NCBI GenBank assembly: GCA_024231975.1
Contig: JAAEQB010000089.1
Coordinates: 8,073 to 72,072, forward strand
Length of the DNA stretch: 64,000 bases
Direction: 5' to 3'
From: Allobosea sp.
GTDB lineage: Bacteria > Pseudomonadota > Alphaproteobacteria > Rhizobiales > Beijerinckiaceae
The stretch's first letter is position 1; each line of letters begins with the position of its first letter. Under the pieces are notes generated by a model that saw only the letters and a program-made list of their open reading frames with translations, had not been told where the DNA came from and made no database searches. Below are positions 1-8,614 of this stretch, one piece after another. Position numbers and translations under genes: made by a program.

Positions 1-2
1 AC

Positions 3-1367
3 GCCGACAAAGCCCTGGACGTCCTGAAGGATTTACGGTTCGCTGAACTGCACAAGATCGAAACGAATATCCAGGTCTTCCGGCTCCGCGCAGGCCACGC
101 ACCGGATTTTGGCACTTACGCCGAATATCTCATGCGCGTGTTCGAATGGGACAAGAAGCGCAAAAACCTCTTCACCCTGCAGATTCTCGAGAACCAAGTG
201 GATCGGCAGCTCCTGATGAGCGATCAGCCACTCCGTCGCAGGTTGCTGAACTGGCTGATGAGGCCGGCGAATCTTGAGCGCCTGGATCAGGGGACCATCC
301 GTATCCCCGATGGTTTCCTGGCAACGAAAGCGATTTCCGTAGCTCCCGGCGGGCATAGCCGTTCCGGTAATAATCCATTTGAAGGGCTGTTTGACGATGA
401 AGACCTCAAGGGGCGTCTCGACGCCTATTTGGCCAAACAGCCGAGCGGTCTCAGCAACATTCACGATGTCGAGACGCTGAAGCTGCGCTTGCAGGACATC
501 TCCTGTTCTGGTTGCCACCAGTCGCGCTCGATCGCTGGTTTCCATTTCATCGGAATCGACCGTGCCGGAGAAGCGCCAACCAACTCGGTTTCAGTAGCAG
601 GATCGGCACACTTCTTTTCCGATTTGCCGCGCCGTCGGAGCATCGTCCAGGCAATGGCAGAAGGGCGCACACCAGCCTATGCTCGGGGCTTTGCGTCCCG
701 GCCACTTCCTGCGCAGGCTGATGCGCTCGCGCGCACCCAACTCTACGATGGCTGGGGAGCGACCTGCCATGCGAACGCAGCGAATGATAACCGGTTCGCG
801 CATCTTGCCTGTCGGCGCGGCTTGAACTGCGCCGTTCTGAACATAACGGACGATTTCCCAAATATCGGGACCTGCGTCAGCGGCTCGGGGCACGAGCTTG
901 GTGACCCCGTTCACATTGGGCGCGTCACGCGAGAATCCGTTAACGGCCGCCCGCAATATGGCCAGGACAAGTACGATATCAAAGTGAAGAACCGTCTATC
1001 ATGGCCACAGGAATTCAACGCGTCGCCCCAATCCAGCGGCTTCCCTAACGGGACACTGAGATTGAAGAATTGTGATCGAATTCCTCCAGAAGCGACTTGC
1101 GGAAAAATTGTCGATGGGAAATTTACGGAGTGCATTAACCAACAGGGCGCCAATCATGAGACCTGCATGCAAGAAAACACGGTTTTTGCTGCGCTAAGAG
1201 CTTGCGATAGAGAAAATCCCTGCCGCGAGGACTACATCTGTACCGGCACATATGAGCATCCAAAGGCAAGACCTGGCAAAGGAACCTGCGTTCCGACATA
1301 TTTTATGTTCCAGTTCCGCGCCGATGGGCATCCTGGGTCTTTCATGCCTCCCGTCGTCGACAACTGA
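3..1367 (+). CDS. Secreted-type protein with c-type haem motif, 5' end outside window
   Basis: The reading frame is open from the first codon of the window, so the N-terminus and any signal peptide lie upstream; 454 residues are visible. A CxxCH motif (CSGCH, bases 504-518) is the classic covalent haem c attachment site, and it is followed by a QSRSIAGFHF segment. The C-terminal third is rich in cysteines, often spaced as in extracellular disulfide-bonded proteins. Both points suggest a periplasmic or surface location. The gene converges on chrA with only five bases between the stop codons. I do not recognise the family. The haem reading is an inference from one motif; no other cytochrome signature, such as a distal Met ligand in a recognisable fold, could be placed. 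Confidence 0.7.
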   Translation, partial: ADKALDVLKDLRFAELHKIETNIQVFRLRAGHAPDFGTYAEYLMRVFEWDKKRKNLFTLQILENQVDRQLLMSDQPLRRRLLNWLMRPANLERLDQGTIRIPDGFLATKAISVAPGGHSRSGNNPFEGLFDDEDLKGRLDAYLAKQPSGLSNIHDVETLKLRLQDISCSGCHQSRSIAGFHFIGIDRAGEAPTNSVSVAGSAHFFSDLPRRRSIVQAMAEGRTPAYARGFASRPLPAQADALARTQLYDGWGATCHANAANDNRFAHLACRRGLNCAVLNITDDFPNIGTCVSGSGHELGDPVHIGRVTRESVNGRPQYGQDKYDIKVKNRLSWPQEFNASPQSSGFPNGTLRLKNCDRIPPEATCGKIVDGKFTECINQQGANHETCMQENTVFAALRACDRENPCREDYICTGTYEHPKARPGKGTCVPTYFMFQFRADGHPGSFMPPVVDN

Positions 1368-1372
1368 CTTGG

Positions 1373-2770
1373 CTAGCTCGCCAGCCGCACCAGCACGACC
1401 CCCGCCACGGCGCAGGCGGCCAGCACCGGAACCATGCCGAGCTTGAAGCGCAGCAGCGCGACCATCGCCACAGCAGCGAGCACGGCAGCCCGCCAGTCGA
1501 GCGAAGCCAGCACCGGCAGGTCGGGTGCCAGCGGGCCGAGGACAACCGGCCGCACCGCCTTGAACAGCACATGCAGGCCGAACCAGAGCGCAAGATTGGC
1601 AATGACGCCGACGACCGCGGCGGTGATCGCCGAGAGCGCCGCCGAAAGCGCCTTGTTGCCACGCAGCGCCTCGATGTAGGGCGCCCCCAGGAAGATCCAG
1701 AGGAAGCAGGGCGCGAAGGTGACCCAGACCGTCAGTAAGCCGCCCAGGCTGCCGGCGACGAGCGGATCGAGCCCGCCATGCCCACGCCAGGCGGCGAGGA
1801 AACCGGTGAACTGCAGCACCAGGATCAGCGGCCCCGGCGTCGTTTCGGCGAGGCCGAGCCCGTCGACCATCTCGCCGGCGACCAGCCAGCCATAGGTCTC
1901 GACCGCGGCCTGGGCGACATAGGCCAGCACGGCATAGGCGCCGCCGAAGGTGACGACCGCCATGGCGCTGAAGAAGGCGCCGATCTGGGTGAAGACGTTG
2001 CCGGCGCCGAGCAGCGCCCAGAGCAGCGCGACCGGCCCGAGCCAGAGCGGCAGCCAGACCGCCAGAACCTTGAGCGCCCTCCCCGCCGAGGGCTCGGCAT
2101 GGGAAAGCTCGCCACGCTCGAACATCAGGTCGACCACGCCCTTGAACTCCGGCGCACCGTCCTTGCCGGCATGGCCGCCGCCACCGAACAGGCCCGGCGC
2201 CCAGCGATTGCCGAGCCAGCCGATGAGCCCGGCGCAGAAGATCACCAACGGGAACGGCGCCTTGAGCAGGAAGAGCGCGAGGAAGGCTGCAATCGCGATC
2301 GCGACCATCGCCCGGTTCTTCAGCGCCCGCCGGCTGATCTTGAGGCCGGCCTCGACGACGATGGCGAGCACCACCGCCTTGACGCCGAAGAAGACCGCAT
2401 CGACCAGCGGCACCTGGCGGTAGAGCACATAGAGCAGGGATAAGCCCCACATCACCAGCGCGCCCGGCAGGATGAAGAGCAGTCCGGCGATCAGTCCGCC
2501 CACCGTCCGGTGCATCAGCCAGCCGATATAGGTGGCGAGCTGCTGCGCCTCGGGGCCCGGCAGCAGCATGCAGTAGTTGAGCGCATGCAGGAAACGGCGC
2601 TCGCCGATCCAGCGGCGCTCGTCGACCAGTTCCTTGTGCATCAGCGCGATCTGCCCGGCCGGCCCGCCGAAGGAGAGCAGGCCGATCTTGAGCCAGACCC
2701 GCGTCGCCTCGGCGAGGGTTGGCGTGGCGGGGGCGGCTGTCGCCGCCCCTTCAGTCGTCGTGGCCGTCAT
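1373..2770 (-). CDS. chrA: Chromate transporter ChrA
   Basis: A 465-residue polytopic membrane protein of the CHR family, which exports chromate from the cytoplasm. The two halves show the expected internal duplication: SFGGPAGQIALM near residue 34 in the first half and VTFGGAYAVLAYV in the second. The PGPEAQQLATYIG segment near residue 72 is a family hallmark. The length fits the two-domain long-chain CHR type. It starts 10 bases after the stop of the rhodanese-ChrB gene on the same strand, so the two form an operon for chromate resistance. Start is the ATG at 2770. Substrate is inferred from family and neighbour; some CHR proteins have other or unknown substrates. Confidence 0.93.
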   Translation of the reverse strand: MTATTTEGAATAAPATPTLAEATRVWLKIGLLSFGGPAGQIALMHKELVDERRWIGERRFLHALNYCMLLPGPEAQQLATYIGWLMHRTVGGLIAGLLFILPGALVMWGLSLLYVLYRQVPLVDAVFFGVKAVVLAIVVEAGLKISRRALKNRAMVAIAIAAFLALFLLKAPFPLVIFCAGLIGWLGNRWAPGLFGGGGHAGKDGAPEFKGVVDLMFERGELSHAEPSAGRALKVLAVWLPLWLGPVALLWALLGAGNVFTQIGAFFSAMAVVTFGGAYAVLAYVAQAAVETYGWLVAGEMVDGLGLAETTPGPLILVLQFTGFLAAWRGHGGLDPLVAGSLGGLLTVWVTFAPCFLWIFLGAPYIEALRGNKALSAALSAITAAVVGVIANLALWFGLHVLFKAVRPVVLGPLAPDLPVLASLDWRAAVLAAVAMVALLRFKLGMVPVLAACAVAGVVLVRLAS

Positions 2771-2780
2771 CGTCCGCTCC

Positions 2781-3599
2781 TCAGCTCTTCACCGGCGCGG
2801 ACGGCCAGTTGTGGGTTTCTTCGCTCGCGTCCCGGCACCAGCGATAGAAGGCGTCGTAGAACAGCATGCCGGCGTCGAGCTGTGCCAGATCGTCACGATA
2901 CATCCGTGACAGGCCGAGCGAAGCGGCGAGGAAGCCGGCGGCCTGCGGCACGAGGTCGAGCCGGGCCGTGTCGGCCGCCCGCACGATCGTGGCGAGCTGG
3001 TCGAGCGGCGGCGACGACAATCCGAACTCCTCGATCATCGTGTCGAAGCTGCAGCGCTCGCCGCGATGGCTCCAGAACACGCCGTCGATGTCGAACGGCG
3101 TCGCGCCGAAGCGGTCGGCGACATCAGCGACCTCCGAGGCCGAGACGAACAGGAAGACGGCGTGAGGATCGACGAATCGACGGATCAGCCAGGGGCAGGC
3201 GATGCGGTCGACCTTGGGCCGCGCCCGCGTCACCCAGAGCGTGCGCCCGGCGACATCACGCTTCGGCAGCTTGCCGGTCTCGACCAGCAGACCGCCCGCC
3301 TCGCGCCAGGCCTCGAATCCCCCAGCGAGGTTCTCCGCCTCGACGCCCTCATGCCGCAGCCAGGCGGCGACGCCCTCGCTGAGCTTCTGGCCACGCTGGC
3401 AGATGACGACGACCTTGCGGCCGGCATAGGCGCCCGCCCAGGCGGCGACGTCGCGATGGCTGCGACGCTCGCTCGCCGGCAACAGGCGCGGATCGGCGGC
3501 GACATCCTCGTCGATGCGGACATCGACCAGGGTCGGCGCATCGGGCAGGCCGACGAGCCGGGACAATTGCGCAGGCGTGATTTGGATATTGGAAGACAT
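2781..3599 (-). CDS. Rhodanese-ChrB fusion, chromate resistance protein
   Basis: 272 residues with two parts. Residues about 10-110 form a rhodanese domain: VDVR near the start, the active-site loop VICQRGQKLSEG with the expected cysteine, and the closing LAGGFEAWREAGG. Residues about 115-265 match the ChrB C-terminal domain, starting TLWVTRARPKVDRIACPWL and carrying RRFVDPHAVF, a signature of that family. ChrB proteins sense or help reduce chromate; the rhodanese fusion suggests sulfur-transfer or thiol chemistry. It is the first gene of the pair with chrA. The N-terminal DNA-binding part of classical ChrB is absent, so a regulatory role is unlikely. Exact reaction not known. Confidence 0.88.
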   Translation of the reverse strand: MSSNIQITPAQLSRLVGLPDAPTLVDVRIDEDVAADPRLLPASERRSHRDVAAWAGAYAGRKVVVICQRGQKLSEGVAAWLRHEGVEAENLAGGFEAWREAGGLLVETGKLPKRDVAGRTLWVTRARPKVDRIACPWLIRRFVDPHAVFLFVSASEVADVADRFGATPFDIDGVFWSHRGERCSFDTMIEEFGLSSPPLDQLATIVRAADTARLDLVPQAAGFLAASLGLSRMYRDDLAQLDAGMLFYDAFYRWCRDASEETHNWPSAPVKS

Positions 3600-3684
3600 G
3601 AGCGTCCATCCTTGAGCTAAGGAGTGTGGACGCGATCCTTGGGCTGACGCCTCACGGGGCGGTCGCGAGTGGCCCCTGCGCGGA

Positions 3685-3771
3685 TTAGATCACGTTGAGG
3701 CAGAGACGGTCAACGACGTTAGGATCGACCACCTCGAAGCGCCAATGGCCTTCTCGAAGCTCTTTCCGACA
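3685..3771 (-). pseudogene. Decayed C-terminal fragment of a CorC_HlyC protein
   Basis: Bases 3725-3771 repeat bases 5053-5100 of the intact CNNM/CorC gene with only one deletion and two substitutions, in the same orientation. Read with the frameshift repaired, the fragment encodes HWRFEVVD followed by a diverged tail and a stop at 3685-3687, matching HWRFEVVDLDGRRIDKLL of the intact gene. The tail differs from the intact copy, so this looks like the remains of a paralogue and not a simple target duplication. The fragment begins four bases after the TetR stop codon. Confidence 0.7.
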
Positions 3772-3775
3772 GCCG

Positions 3776-4333
3776 TCATTTCACCTCTCCTACCCACTCC
3801 TCCAACACCCGCCTGATCGGCTGCTCCGCCGACGCGTCGCGTGTGAAGGCCCACCATGTATGCGCGCCCTGCCAGAGGCTCGCCATCTGCCAACCAAGGC
3901 GTTCGCCTCGTGTCCTGTCCTTCGAAAGGCGACGGCCGAGGACTTCGGCGAGGCGACGGCCCCAGGCAGCGCCGCGAGCGCGCAGGACTGGATTGCGGAT
4001 GTCCTCCCTCAACAGCAGAAGCCCGTTGGTCGCATCGCGCTCCGCGGTTTCGGGCGGCATCAGGCGAATCAGAAGGCTTATCGCGCCTTCGGGTGTCGGC
4101 GGCTCCTCCGCGTCCGCCACATCCGTCTGCGCGTCCAGCCGGTCCCAGGCGCGCAGGAGAATAGCCTGAAGCAGCGCCTCGCGGCTGCCGTAGCGCTGGA
4201 CCAAAGTCGCCGGTGAGAGGCCGCAGGCCTTCGCCGCACGGGCGAAGGTGAGGCCGTCCGGTCCGCTCTCCAGCAGCGTTTCAAGGAGATTGTCGAGCAC
4301 GTGCTCGTCAGGGATTGTTTTGTGTCTTGCCAT
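3776..4333 (-). CDS. TetR-family transcriptional regulator
   Basis: 185 residues from the chosen start. The N-terminal TetR helix-turn-helix is clear: GLTFARAAKACGLSPATLVQ followed by RYGSREALLQAIL. The C-terminal part is the variable ligand domain. An ATG eight codons upstream (4357) would place the start inside the palindromic operator, so the ATG at 4333 (MARHKTIPDEH) is preferred. It is divergent from the RibD-like reductase gene, and a palindrome between them fits autoregulation and control of the reductase. Ligand unknown. Confidence 0.9.
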   Translation of the reverse strand: MARHKTIPDEHVLDNLLETLLESGPDGLTFARAAKACGLSPATLVQRYGSREALLQAILLRAWDRLDAQTDVADAEEPPTPEGAISLLIRLMPPETAERDATNGLLLLREDIRNPVLRARGAAWGRRLAEVLGRRLSKDRTRGERLGWQMASLWQGAHTWWAFTRDASAEQPIRRVLEEWVGEVK

Positions 4334-4341
4334 GGTAATAT

Positions 4342-4357
4342 ATAAACGTACGTTCAT
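4342..4357. promoter_or_regulatory. Likely TetR operator
   Basis: AACGTACGTT at 4345-4354 is a perfect palindrome, and outer bases extend the symmetry imperfectly to 4342-4357. It lies between the divergent TetR and reductase start codons, in an AT-rich stretch suited to overlapping promoters. This is the usual arrangement of a TetR-type operator; binding is inferred. Confidence 0.65.
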
Positions 4358-4381
4358 TTATTAATCAATAAGAGGGCCACC

Positions 4382-4906
4382 ATGGCCAGGGTTCTCGGAT
4401 ATATCGCCGCCAGCCTCGATGGCCAGATCGCCACCGCGGACGACAATCTCGACTGGCTGTTCAAATACGATGGTATGAACCTCGGCGAGCACGACTACGG
4501 CGTCTTCCTCAAGCGGATGCGCACCGTGGTGATGGGGCGCGGCACGTATGATTTCGTAGCGGGGGAGCCCTCCCCCTGGGCCTATGGCGACAAGCGGGTC
4601 ATCGTCGTCACGTCACGAACGATCAACGACCCAAAGGGTCCACTGGAAATCCGTAGCGACCTCGATGCGCTGATCCGCGAGCTTCGTGAGTTGGACGACG
4701 GCGACGTCTGGATGCTGGGCGGCGGACAGTTGCAGATGGCCTTTCTCGAGCGCGGCGCCTTGGACGAGATCGAGATCTACATCATCCCGGAAATGCTCGG
4801 TGGCGGCCGCCCGCTCTTTCCGCTCACCGGCTTTCGCGCGAGCCCAACGCTCATCAGCGCCCAAGCGATCGACAAGGGCTGCGTGCGGTTACATTACCGG
4901 TTCTAG
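4382..4906 (+). CDS. Dihydrofolate reductase-like (RibD C-terminal) family protein
   Basis: 174 residues, the usual size for single-domain RibD_C/DHFR-fold proteins. The start MARVLGYIAASLDGQIAT is typical, as are VVMGRGTYD, VIVVTSR, the glycine-rich WMLGGGQL cofactor loop and the closing EIYIIPEMLGGGRPLF. Proteins of this group bind NAD(P)H and reduce unknown small substrates; folate activity is not implied. It is transcribed away from a TetR gene that probably controls it. The pair is flanked by a fragment and a full copy of a CorC_HlyC gene, suggesting that the cassette was inserted here. Confidence 0.9.
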   Translation: MARVLGYIAASLDGQIATADDNLDWLFKYDGMNLGEHDYGVFLKRMRTVVMGRGTYDFVAGEPSPWAYGDKRVIVVTSRTINDPKGPLEIRSDLDALIRELRELDDGDVWMLGGGQLQMAFLERGALDEIEIYIIPEMLGGGRPLFPLTGFRASPTLISAQAIDKGCVRLHYRF

Positions 4907-5003
4907 GGTGATCTAACCGGCACGCCGGGAGCGCTTTGCGCTGATGCAGAGCATCGCGCCTCCTCGCATCAACCTTCTGGTCGGATGGCATTCAGCCTTC
5001 GTC

Positions 5004-6278
5004 TCAATCGATCCGGCTGACCAGCAGCTTGTCGATCCGCCTGCCGTCGAGGTCGACCACCTCGAAGCGCCAATGGCCCTTCTCGAAGCTCTCGCCGACA
5101 TTGGGCAGCCGGTTCATCTCGGCCAGCACGAAGCCGGCGACGGTCTGGTAGTCGGCGTCGCGCGGCACATGGATGCCGAGCTCATGCGAGAACTCGTCGA
5201 CCTGCATCCAGCCGGCGACCAGGAAGGAGCCGTCGGCGCGGGTGACGATCGCCGGTTCCTCCTCGTCCTCGTCCTGGAAGACGCCAGTGATCGCTTCCAG
5301 CACGTCGCTCGAGGTGATGATGCCCTCGAAATGACCGTACTCGTCGAAGACCAGCGCCATATGGACATGGGTGGCGCGGAGAGCGCGCAGGACTTCCAGC
5401 GCGCCAGTGGTGTCGAGTACGACCGGCGCCTCCCGCACCAGACTGCGCAACTCGACCTTGTCGTCGGCGAGCGCTTCGAACAGGTCCTTCATCTCGATGA
5501 TGCCGATGATCGAATCGGCCTCGCCATCCTGCACCGGCAGGCGATTGCGTCGCGTTGCGCGAACCTGCGCACGGATCTCGTCAAGCGTGTCGGAGAGGTC
5601 GATCACCTCGACCTCGCGGCGCGGCGTCATCAGCGCCCGGGCCGAGCGGTCGGCGAGGCGCATCACGCCCGAGATCATCTCGCGCTCGTCGCGCTCCAGC
5701 ACGCCGGCATTCTCGGCCTCCGCGATGATGGTGCGGACCTCCTCCTCGGTGACCGTTTCCTCCGCCTCGCCCTTCTGGCCGAGCAGCGCCAGCACGAGCT
5801 TGCCGGAGGCATCGAGCAGCCAGACCAGCGGCGCGTTGATCTTGGCCAGGACAGCCATGGTCGGCGCGACACGCGCGGCGACGCGCTCGGCGTCGCGCAA
5901 AGCGATCTGCTTCGGCACGAGCTCGCCGAGGATCAGCGAGAGATAGGTGATCAGGACGACGACGGTGCCGACGCCGAGCGCATCGGCCGCGGCATTCGAG
6001 AAACCATGCGTGCCGAGCCATTCCGACAGGCGGGCGCCGAGCGTCGCACCGGAGAAGGCGCCGGAGAGCACGCCGACCAGCGTGATGCCGATCTGCACGG
6101 TCGAGAGGAAGCGACCTGGATTCTCGGCGAGCCGGATTGCCGTGGCGGCCCCTTTGCTGCCTTGATCGGCAAGGACTTTGAGCCGTGCCGGGCGGGATGA
6201 GACGACCGCGAGTTCCGACATGGCAAGGACACCGTTGATGACGGTGAGGACGACGACGACCAGTATCTCCGTTAACAA
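5004..6278 (-). CDS. CNNM/CorC-type membrane protein (hemolysin family)
   Basis: 424 residues in the standard order: an N-terminal DUF21 (CNNM) membrane domain with several hydrophobic segments (residues about 1-190, including VVLITYLSLILGELVPKQIA), a CBS pair (about 210-340, with MTPRREVEVIDL and ALVFDEYGHFEGIIT), and a C-terminal CorC_HlyC domain (about 345-424). Such proteins are linked to Mg2+/Co2+ homeostasis; the hemolysin name is historical. Start is the ATG at 6278. Its 3' end shares a near-identical 48-base segment with a decayed fragment at 3.7 kb. Confidence 0.92.
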   Translation of the reverse strand: MLTEILVVVVLTVINGVLAMSELAVVSSRPARLKVLADQGSKGAATAIRLAENPGRFLSTVQIGITLVGVLSGAFSGATLGARLSEWLGTHGFSNAAADALGVGTVVVLITYLSLILGELVPKQIALRDAERVAARVAPTMAVLAKINAPLVWLLDASGKLVLALLGQKGEAEETVTEEEVRTIIAEAENAGVLERDEREMISGVMRLADRSARALMTPRREVEVIDLSDTLDEIRAQVRATRRNRLPVQDGEADSIIGIIEMKDLFEALADDKVELRSLVREAPVVLDTTGALEVLRALRATHVHMALVFDEYGHFEGIITSSDVLEAITGVFQDEDEEEPAIVTRADGSFLVAGWMQVDEFSHELGIHVPRDADYQTVAGFVLAEMNRLPNVGESFEKGHWRFEVVDLDGRRIDKLLVSRID

Positions 6279-6371
6279 AACCAGCTCGGGGGCTGCAGGG
6301 CCGCACTCGCTATCGGCCTGCTTCTTTACCGCTTATAACGCATCGACGGCCGAACGCGATGGGAGAAGGCG

Positions 6372-6980
6372 ATGACCCAGGACGAATCCCGGCAATTTGC
6401 TCCGGCGACACAGCGCAACCGCGAGCCGATCCTCGCGGTCTTGCGCGAGGTCCTGCCGGCGCAAGGTCTCGTGCTGGAGGTCGCCAGCGGCTCCGGTGAG
6501 CATGCCGTCCACTTCACCGCCGCCTTTCCGGGTCTGGTTTTCCAGCCGAGCGACCCCGATCCGGCCGCGCTCGCCAGCATCGACGCCTGGGCGCAAGAAG
6601 GCGCCCTGCCGAACCTGCGCCCGGCCATCCGCCTCGATGCGATGGCACCGCGCTGGCCGGTCACCGAGGCGGATGCGATCCTGTGCATCAACATGGTCCA
6701 CATCTCGCCCTGGGCCGCGACGGAGGGGCTGATCCGGCAGGCGGGCCAGCTCTTGCCGGCTGGCGGGCCGCTCTATCTCTACGGCCCCTATCGCCAGAAC
6801 GACGTGCCGCTGGCGGCGAGCAACGCCGTCTTCGACGACAGCTTGCGCCGGCGCAATCCGAAATGGGGTCTGCGGGAACTGGAAGCCGTCGCCGAGCTCG
6901 CGAGAACCGCCGGCTTCGGCGAGCCGCAGGTGACGGCGATGCCGGCGAACAATCTCAGCGTGGTGTTCCGCAAAGCCTGA
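6372..6980 (+). CDS. DUF938 family SAM-dependent methyltransferase
   Basis: 202 residues. The family signature is present from the start: RQFAPATQRNREPIL, then the SAM-binding loop VLEVASGSGEHAVHF (motif I), the PSDPDP acidic loop, INMVHISPW, and LYGPYR followed by FDDSLRRRNPKWGLR. A closing NNLSVVFRK strand completes the fold. DUF938 proteins are class I methyltransferases of unknown substrate, common in proteobacteria. The gene stands alone between divergent and convergent neighbours, and its stop is only four bases from that of the SH3 gene on the other strand. Confidence 0.92.
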   Translation: MTQDESRQFAPATQRNREPILAVLREVLPAQGLVLEVASGSGEHAVHFTAAFPGLVFQPSDPDPAALASIDAWAQEGALPNLRPAIRLDAMAPRWPVTEADAILCINMVHISPWAATEGLIRQAGQLLPAGGPLYLYGPYRQNDVPLAASNAVFDDSLRRRNPKWGLRELEAVAELARTAGFGEPQVTAMPANNLSVVFRKA

Positions 6981-6984
6981 TCGC

Positions 6985-7659
6985 TCAGCCGCCGTCGCAG
7001 CTCGTCTCCTGCGTCGCGCAGATGCGATCGACCCAGGCGCGGAAGCGGCCGGCTTCGGCTCCGGCTTTCGCGGCAGGCTTGATCTCGAGCCCCGACAGGG
7101 CCTCGCTATCCGCTGGCAGGCCATACTCGACCAGCACCCATTTGCCGCTGCAGCCGAGCAAGCGGCCGTTCTGGACGAAGGCGTCGCCGTCGAAGCTCGC
7201 GCCGTCCTGACCTGAGAGGACAGCCGATGCCTTGGCGTCCGGGCGTTGCCGGCCTGCGGAGGCCTGCGACTTCACCGTCAGCTTGCGCCCGCTGACCCAG
7301 CCCGAGCCCTTGAACATCGGCCGTGGCGCGGCATCGGTGAGCATCTCGTTGTCGCGCGCCTTGGCGATCCTGAACCAGCCATTGGCGCTGGCCGAGACCT
7401 CGACCTCGACCATGGCGCGCACCGGCGGATCGTCGCCGCTGAGCTTCACCGGCGGCAGCGTGCCGAGCACCTTGTGGGACGTGCCGGGGCCGGCGCGGAC
7501 ATTGAGCCCCTCCGGGTCGGTCTCGCTGACGAAGGCGCCGAAAGAACAGGCGACCTGCCCGGCTGGCGCCGGTGCTACGCCCTCCGACTGCGCCCGCACA
7601 GCGGGAGCAGCGAGCAGCAAGGCGGCTAAGCCAGCGGCAAGAGCTTCAGGACGCGGCAT
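6985..7659 (-). CDS. Secreted bacterial SH3-domain protein
   Basis: 224 residues from the ATG at 7659. It begins with a signal peptide (MPRPEALAAGLAALLL then APAVRAQ and a likely cleavage site). Residues about 45-125 form a bacterial SH3-like fold with the marker LNVRAGPGTSHKVLGTLPP and the closing GWVSGRKL. Two late cysteine pairs suggest a folded periplasmic C-terminal part. The start overlaps the end of the upstream gene by 14 bases, so the two are translationally coupled. Bacterial SH3 domains often bind peptidoglycan, which fits a cell-wall role together with the YkuD-like partner. Longer in-frame starts upstream would destroy the signal peptide and are not favoured. Confidence 0.8.
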   Translation of the reverse strand: MPRPEALAAGLAALLLAAPAVRAQSEGVAPAPAGQVACSFGAFVSETDPEGLNVRAGPGTSHKVLGTLPPVKLSGDDPPVRAMVEVEVSASANGWFRIAKARDNEMLTDAAPRPMFKGSGWVSGRKLTVKSQASAGRQRPDAKASAVLSGQDGASFDGDAFVQNGRLLGCSGKWVLVEYGLPADSEALSGLEIKPAAKAGAEAGRFRAWVDRICATQETSCDGG

Positions 7660-8614
7660 TGACCAGCACATAATAGAAGGCATTGGGGCTGCCCACCGCC
7701 TTGAGAAAGGTCGGATAGCGGTTCTTCGGAATGGTCTGGCAGCCTGCCGACCAAGTATTGGGTTCGAGCACATTATCCGCCCCGCCGCGGTGGATGTACA
7801 TGCTCGTCCCCGCCCCCGACGGGTCGATCCGGCTCTTGTCGTCCTGGGTGAAGCGGCCGTCGCCATCGGTGTCGCGCTCGGCGACCTGCGTCGCCTTAAC
7901 CTGGAAGGCCCGATCTCCCAGGAAGCCGCCCTTCTTCTCGAAATACTGGTAGGTGCCCTCGGTCAGGCGGCCGGCATCCTTGATGCCGTCCTTGTTGATG
8001 TCGACGCCGTCGGCCTTGCTGAACTTGACCCCCTTGTAGCGTGCGTCGCCGCCACTGGCGCGCTGCGAGTACTGCGCGCCCGGCTCGGTGCAGATCGGGA
8101 AGCTCGTGAGTTCGCGGAAGCGCCCCGTCCGGCGCATCACCACGACGAGGTCGTCATAGGAGCCCTTGCCGCGATTGGCGATCGTGCTGCTTTCCTTGCG
8201 CAACGCCAGCAGCACGAGGCGGCCGAATCTCTGATCGAAGCGCGCATCGGTGGTGCCGAAGCGCCAGAAGATCGCCGAATAGGAATCGAAGGCCTGCTTC
8301 GGCGTGCGGAACTGCGGGCGCTCGGCGGATGGACGCCGGAAGCGGGTGTCGAGGACCTCGCCATGGAAGTCGCGCCAGTCGCGCAGGCCTCGCAGCCGCG
8401 TCTCGGCAGCCGGACTGAGATGGGCTTCGACGACGCGCCAGAAGAAGTCCTGCAGGCCGGGCGGCACCGCCTCGACGATGTCGCGCCAGCGCGAGAAGGC
8501 AATGACCTTGTCCTGTCGCAGGCAGCGATCGAACTGCCGGGCGAAATTGGCGAAATCGAGCTCGGCGAGCTCTGGGCGACGGGCGCTCATGCCTCGCCAT
8601 CCGATCGTTGGCAT
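7646..8614 (-). CDS. Unassigned protein with Ca-binding-like motifs and YkuD-like HxG/SxGC pair
   Basis: 322 residues (a second ATG at 8590 is also possible). No signal peptide is evident. Residues about 200-265 carry two aspartate-rich loops, DGVDINKDGIKD and ERDTDGDGRFTQDD, each resembling an EF-hand or dockerin calcium loop. These are followed by SMYIHRGG and then WSAGCQTI, an order of His and Ser-x-Gly-Cys that recalls the catalytic residues of YkuD L,D-transpeptidases. The first 180 residues match nothing I recognise. The gene overlaps the start of the secreted SH3 gene, so a joint envelope function is plausible. The enzyme reading is an inference from motif spacing, not a family match. 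Confidence 0.7.
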   Translation of the reverse strand: MPTIGWRGMSARRPELAELDFANFARQFDRCLRQDKVIAFSRWRDIVEAVPPGLQDFFWRVVEAHLSPAAETRLRGLRDWRDFHGEVLDTRFRRPSAERPQFRTPKQAFDSYSAIFWRFGTTDARFDQRFGRLVLLALRKESSTIANRGKGSYDDLVVVMRRTGRFRELTSFPICTEPGAQYSQRASGGDARYKGVKFSKADGVDINKDGIKDAGRLTEGTYQYFEKKGGFLGDRAFQVKATQVAERDTDGDGRFTQDDKSRIDPSGAGTSMYIHRGGADNVLEPNTWSAGCQTIPKNRYPTFLKAVGSPNAFYYVLVNAAS

